Origin: Chryseobacterium indologenes
Lineage (GTDB): Bacteria; Bacteroidota; Bacteroidia; Flavobacteriales; Weeksellaceae
Length of the DNA stretch: 64,000 nucleotides
NCBI RefSeq assembly: GCF_001295265.1
Contig: NZ_LJOD01000012.1
Coordinates: 1-64,000, forward strand
Direction of reading: 5' to 3'
In this document: positions 60,545 through 64,000 of the stretch, in pieces
How positions within the stretch are numbered: the first letter of the stretch is position 1
Layout: the number at the start of each line of letters is the position of its first letter
Translations under genes and position numbers: made by a program
The notes under the pieces: model-generated
Seen by the model: the letters and a program-made list of their open reading frames with translations, nothing else
What the model was told of the DNA's origin: nothing
The model's database searches: none

Positions 60545-60631
60545 ATGTCAACAAAAATGATAAATATTATAACTTTAAGCAATCCTGTCAGAGCTGTGTA
60601 CTTTGGCAGCACTGAATATTTATCTGAATAG
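60545..60631 (+). CDS. Leader peptide ORF ahead of the EF-G gene (28 residues)
   Basis: A short ORF, MSTKMINIITLSNPVRAVYF and eight more residues, lies between a promoter and a terminator that both precede the EF-G gene. It has no family match I know. Its last codons TCT-GAA-TAG overlap a segment that could pair with the terminator's left arm, as in leader-peptide attenuators. Translation is not proven. Confidence 0.5.
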   Translation: MSTKMINIITLSNPVRAVYFGSTEYLSE

Positions 60632-60662
60632 TTCTGTAGATCTTTTTTACTAAAAATATGTT

Positions 60663-60694
60663 AAAAGACCTCTCTGTTCAGACAGGTCTTTTTT
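60663..60694 (+). terminator. Terminator in the EF-G leader
   Basis: GACCTCTCTG pairs with CAGACAGGTC (one mismatch, 2-base loop), flanked by AAAA and TTTTTT. It stands about 250 bases ahead of the EF-G start, so read-through is needed unless a second promoter exists. Confidence 0.8.
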
Positions 60695-60950
60695 GCTGCC
60701 CAATTTTCAGACTTTAACCCATCAGAAATTCTGGTGTCCGGTTACGTTTTGCTCTGAAATATACCATATCATCATTCATCAGTTTGATCTCCTATATACA
60801 TCGTATAAGAATTATAAACTGACAGAAATCCTTCAGGCCGGAAATTTCCCGGTCCGGGAACTGCTATGCATTTTTCAGAAGAAACTTACTTCACCGTACT
60901 CCCAGAAACTGATATTCAATAACATAAAATCAACCATATCATTCAACAAC

Positions 60951-63017
60951 ATGAAATACAATACACGAAATATAGGAATCATAGCACACGTAGACGCAGG
61001 AAAAACCACTTTATCAGAAAGGCTTCTTTATTACACAGGACTTATTCATAAGATCGGCAATGTAGATGACGGCAATACTACTATGGATAAAGACATCCAG
61101 GAGAAAAACCGGGGAATTACCATTTCATCGGCTGCTGTCTCTACCCAATGGAAAAAAGGAGGAAATGTATTCAATATTAATATCATTGATACGCCGGGCC
61201 ACATTGATTTTGCGGTAGAAGTGGAACGCTCTTTAAGGGTTCTGGACAGTGTAGTCGCTGTTTTCTGCGCTTCTTCCGGAGTACAGCCGCAAACCGAAAA
61301 CGTATGGTTCCAGGCAGAGAAGCACGGTATTCCAAAGATCTGTTTCATTAATAAAATGGATAGAACCGGAGCGGATTTCTTTAGTGTTTTAAAAGAAATT
61401 GCAACGAAGCTCAATACCATTCCGTTAGCATTGCAGATTCCAATAGGTGCTGAAGACCATTTTGAAGGCGTTATTGATCTTGTGAAAAAGAAAGCGCTTT
61501 ACTGGATTGATGAAACCGGGGAAACTATTGTGGAAAAAGAGATTCCGCAAAGCTATATCCAGGAAGCTGATGAATACAGAGCTAAGCTGATGGAAACCCT
61601 TGCAGAACATGATGAAGCACTCTTTGAAGTTTTTATGGAATCTGAGCAGGAGGCTTCCCTGGAAATGATCACAGCTTGTATACAGAGAGTTTGTACAGCA
61701 AGACTGGCAGTTCCCGTTTTATGCGGTTCTGCTTTTAAAAACAAGGGAGTTCAGCCGCTTCTGGACGCAATTGCTGATTATCTTCCCGCGCCGGAGAAGC
61801 TTCCACCAGTTCAGGGCAAAGATCCAGGAACCGGAGAAGCTATTGAAATAGAAAGAAATAGAGCGGCCTCTTTCTCAGGAATCGTTTTCAAGGTAGTGAT
61901 TGATAAACATATGGGAAGGCTTGCCATGCTCCGTATCTATTCCGGAACGATACAACCGGGCGATACTGTGATGAATGTAAGAACCGGGGAAAGTTTCAGA
62001 ATTTCCAGAATTCTGAGAATGCAGTCGGATAAAACATTATCGACCGATGAAGGGAAAGCAGGCGATATTGTTGCTTTAACAGGTATAAAAGATGCTAAAA
62101 CCGGGGATTCCCTGTCTGCATCTGAGAGCCCTGTTCTTCTGGAGTCTATTACGATTCCGGCTCCTGTGATAAGGGTTGCCATAGAGCCTAAAACAAACAG
62201 TGATGAAAAATCTTTCGGTTTAGTTCTGGCTAAAATCCAGGAAGAAGATCCTTCCCTGGTTGTGGAAAGAGACGTCCAGACGGGAGAAACTCTGTTAAGC
62301 GGCCTTGGTGAACTTCATCTCGAAGTAACGCTGGAAAAAATCCGTCTGAATCACGGAATTGAAGTGAATCAGGGGAAACCCAAAGTTTCCTACCGTGAGA
62401 TCTTAACGAAAGGACATACCTTCAGGGAAAAGTTTTCTAAACAGAACGGAGGAAGCGGGCAGTTTGCGGATATTACGTTTGAAATCGGCCCCAGAGAAAA
62501 TAATGAAGCCGGCTTAGACTTCACCAGCCTGATTAAAGGTGGTGCTATTCCCGGTGAGTTTATTCCTTCTGTTGAGAAAGGATTCAGAGAAGCTATGGAA
62601 AGCGGACCGTTGAAAGGGTATCCACTGGAAAGCATGAGCATCAGGCTTCTGGACGGATCTTTCCATCCGAATGACTCGGCAGCCCTGGATTTTGAAATCG
62701 CCGCAAGAGACGGTTTCAGAAATGCAGCACGGGCATGTTCTCCTAAATTTATGGAACCCATCATGCAGGTGGAGATCCAGAGTATTGAGGAATATACGGG
62801 AGCTATAACAGCGGATATCAGCCGCAGAAGAGGAATTATCACTTCCATTGATGAACGTTCAGGAAGAAAAATCTTCACAGCGGAAATTCCATTGGCTTCT
62901 ACGTTCGGATATATTTCTGATCTGAGAACATTATCCAGCGGAAGGGCTTCCATCAGTATGAAATTATCCCACTATGCTCTGGTGCCGGATTTCATTGCTG
63001 AAACATTAATAACCTAA
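60951..63017 (+). CDS. Elongation factor G paralogue
   Basis: 688 residues from the ATG at 60951; an open frame extends upstream to a TTG but that part runs through the terminator and lacks EF-G sequence. G motifs: AHVDAGKTT (G1), RGITISSA (G2), DTPGHIDF (G3), INKMDRTGADF (G4) and GSAFKNKGVQ (G5). Domains II-V are complete (GRLAMLRIYSGTIQPGDTV, GELHLEVTLEKI, GAITADISRRRGII). It is not in a ribosomal-protein operon, so it is probably a second, accessory EF-G. It could act in translocation, recycling or under stress. Confidence 0.9.
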   Translation: MKYNTRNIGIIAHVDAGKTTLSERLLYYTGLIHKIGNVDDGNTTMDKDIQEKNRGITISSAAVSTQWKKGGNVFNINIIDTPGHIDFAVEVERSLRVLDSVVAVFCASSGVQPQTENVWFQAEKHGIPKICFINKMDRTGADFFSVLKEIATKLNTIPLALQIPIGAEDHFEGVIDLVKKKALYWIDETGETIVEKEIPQSYIQEADEYRAKLMETLAEHDEALFEVFMESEQEASLEMITACIQRVCTARLAVPVLCGSAFKNKGVQPLLDAIADYLPAPEKLPPVQGKDPGTGEAIEIERNRAASFSGIVFKVVIDKHMGRLAMLRIYSGTIQPGDTVMNVRTGESFRISRILRMQSDKTLSTDEGKAGDIVALTGIKDAKTGDSLSASESPVLLESITIPAPVIRVAIEPKTNSDEKSFGLVLAKIQEEDPSLVVERDVQTGETLLSGLGELHLEVTLEKIRLNHGIEVNQGKPKVSYREILTKGHTFREKFSKQNGGSGQFADITFEIGPRENNEAGLDFTSLIKGGAIPGEFIPSVEKGFREAMESGPLKGYPLESMSIRLLDGSFHPNDSAALDFEIAARDGFRNAARACSPKFMEPIMQVEIQSIEEYTGAITADISRRRGIITSIDERSGRKIFTAEIPLASTFGYISDLRTLSSGRASISMKLSHYALVPDFIAETLIT

Positions 63018-63020
63018 ACA

Positions 63021-63055
63021 ACAAGGGCTGTAAAGTGATTTTACAGTCCTTGTTC
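63021..63055 (+). terminator. Probable terminator hairpin after EF-G
   Basis: AACAAGG-CTGTAAA pairs with TTTACAG-CCTTGTT with one mismatch; only a weak T-tract follows. Confidence 0.5.
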
Positions 63056-63154
63056 CGGTTATATGGATATTTTTTTTCGGGTATAATTATTTTAAATGAA
63101 TATCGGCATTATTCCGCTGATGACACGTTTAATCTTTTAAGGTTGATTTTTTTC

Positions 63155-64000
63155 TTATTTTTCCGGCATCACCTTATAGGTAGGATCGTCCTGAATATTC
63201 ACTTCAATCACGGCTTCTGCATTTCCCAGTATTTTACGGCAATCTTCACTGAGATGACGGAGGTATAATTTCTTATTCTGCTGGCTGTACCGTTTTGACA
63301 GTTTATCCAAGGCGTCAATTGCACTCATATCTACAATACGGCTTTCTTTAAAGTCTATAACTACTTCATCCGGATCTCCGGCAGGATCAAATTTATCAGT
63401 AAATGCAGTTACGGAGCCAAAGAACAGGGGGCCATATATTTCATAGTGTTTAACTCCGTTTTCAGTAATATATTTTTTTGCACGGATTCTCTGGGCATTG
63501 TCCCAAGCAAAAACCAATGCAGAAATAACAACTCCAACCAGCACTGCCAACGCCAGATTATGCAGAACAACAGTGATTAAAGCCACAGTAATTCCTACAA
63601 ATATATCTGATTTCGGCATTTTATTAACAATCCTGATGGAAACCCACTGAAAGGTGCTTATGGAAACCATCATCATCACTCCTACCAAAGCGGCCATCGG
63701 AATTTTCTCGATAACAGGGGCTCCGAATAAGATAATCAGTAAAATCATCAATGAAGCTACGATTCCCGATAGTCTGGCTCTTGATCCTGCATTCAGGTTC
63801 ACTAAGGTCTGTGCTACCATGGCACATCCGCCCATTCCTCCAAAAAATCCGTTGGTGATATTAGCAATTCCCTGCGCAACAGATTCTTTATTGGCATTTC
63901 CTTTTGAATTGGTGATCTCGTCTACCATAGACAGGGTCAGTAAAGATTCAATCAGGCCCACACCGGCCATTATCAGCGCATAGGGAAAAATAATCTGTAA
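63155..64000 (-). CDS. SulP family inorganic anion transporter, partial
   Basis: The visible 3' part encodes at least 281 residues and runs off the window. It holds the last transmembrane helices of a sulfate-permease-type carrier (NGFFGGMGGCAMVAQTLVNLN and GVMMMVSISTFQWV are family blocks) and a C-terminal STAS domain (about the final 120 residues: VIDFKESRIVDMSAIDALDKL). It would move sulfate, bicarbonate or another anion across the inner membrane. The N-terminal half is outside the window; no stop is seen up to base 64000. Confidence 0.9.
   Translation of the reverse strand, partial: LQIIFPYALIMAGVGLIESLLTLSMVDEITNSKGNANKESVAQGIANITNGFFGGMGGCAMVAQTLVNLNAGSRARLSGIVASLMILLIILFGAPVIEKIPMAALVGVMMMVSISTFQWVSIRIVNKMPKSDIFVGITVALITVVLHNLALAVLVGVVISALVFAWDNAQRIRAKKYITENGVKHYEIYGPLFFGSVTAFTDKFDPAGDPDEVVIDFKESRIVDMSAIDALDKLSKRYSQQNKKLYLRHLSEDCRKILGNAEAVIEVNIQDDPTYKVMPEK

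Noticed and set aside
60693..60950. N-terminal extension of the EF-G frame from a TTG.
   Set aside because: It begins inside the terminator T-run, does not resemble EF-G, and the ATG at 60951 gives the normal N terminus.
63654..63983. A 109-residue open frame antisense to the SulP gene.
   Set aside because: The SulP frame is clearly coding; this is its shadow.
1..64000. CRISPR array, IS element or prophage.
   Set aside because: No regularly spaced repeats, transposase or phage structural genes were found in either strand.

Overview
The window comes from an AT-rich member of the Bacteroidota, most likely Flavobacteriia of the Chryseobacterium/Weeksellaceae type. The reasons are: promoters of the TAnnTTTG (-7) / TTG (-33) kind ahead of many genes, almost no Shine-Dalgarno sequences, proteins with type A and type B sorting domains of the type IX secretion system (T9SS), a PorZ-like protein next to recO, a malate:quinone oxidoreductase, and several families common in Chryseobacterium (GG-leader peptide, DUF6496, DUF1684). 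The genus is inference. The window looks chromosomal; I see no phage, IS element or CRISPR array.

Layout. 0-6 kb: tRNA-Lys, shikimate kinase, an S4 RNA-binding protein, a lipoprotein, a membrane-anchored FMN glutamate-synthase-like protein, the tRNA methylthiotransferase MtaB, a possible transglutaminase-fold protein and a DinB-like protein. 6-14 kb: two T9SS cargo proteins, a possible nuclease-fold protein, a short phosphorylase-family glycosyltransferase that lacks the usual PLP lysine, small unknowns and an orphan double-glycine-leader peptide. 14-23 kb: a peptide-use locus with dipeptidyl peptidase IV, a frameshifted exported protein, three tandem POT peptide transporters (with a broken DUF1016/YhcG nuclease gene between the second and third) and a secreted thioredoxin. 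23-28.5 kb: recG, then a gene-free stretch with two long inverted repeats, a pseudo-receiver/AraC pair, an acetyltransferase and dapA. 28.5-33.2 kb: a likely operon of a 5'-nucleotidase split into two genes, porZ and recO. 33-39 kb: acetyltransferase, DUF1684 lipid-like protein, GMC oxidoreductase, aminoglycoside 6-adenylyltransferase and mqo. 39.6-44.8 kb: six paralogous secreted proteins in two convergent triplets. 45-53 kb: gpsA, a LytM peptidase with a large insertion, an Rrf2-regulated cassette (rrf2, NAD(P)-binding oxidoreductase, MBL-fold protein) with two matching operators, a lipoprotein, FKBP and a catalase-like protein. 53-60 kb: a TetR/DUF1348 pair, then a seven-gene Ter (tellurium/chemical stress) operon: HAD, phosphoribosyltransferase, TerD, TelA, an unknown 307-residue protein, TerD-like, TerC. 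60.5-64 kb: an EF-G paralogue behind a leader with a 28-codon ORF, a terminator and a possible antiterminator, then a partial SulP anion transporter.

The most interesting items are the attenuator-like leader of the EF-G gene, the paired inverted repeats between recG and the pseudo-receiver gene, the Rrf2 operator pair, the unknown member of the Ter operon, the orphan GG-leader peptide, and the mirrored triplets of secreted proteins. All functional statements rest on reading motifs; no database search was possible.
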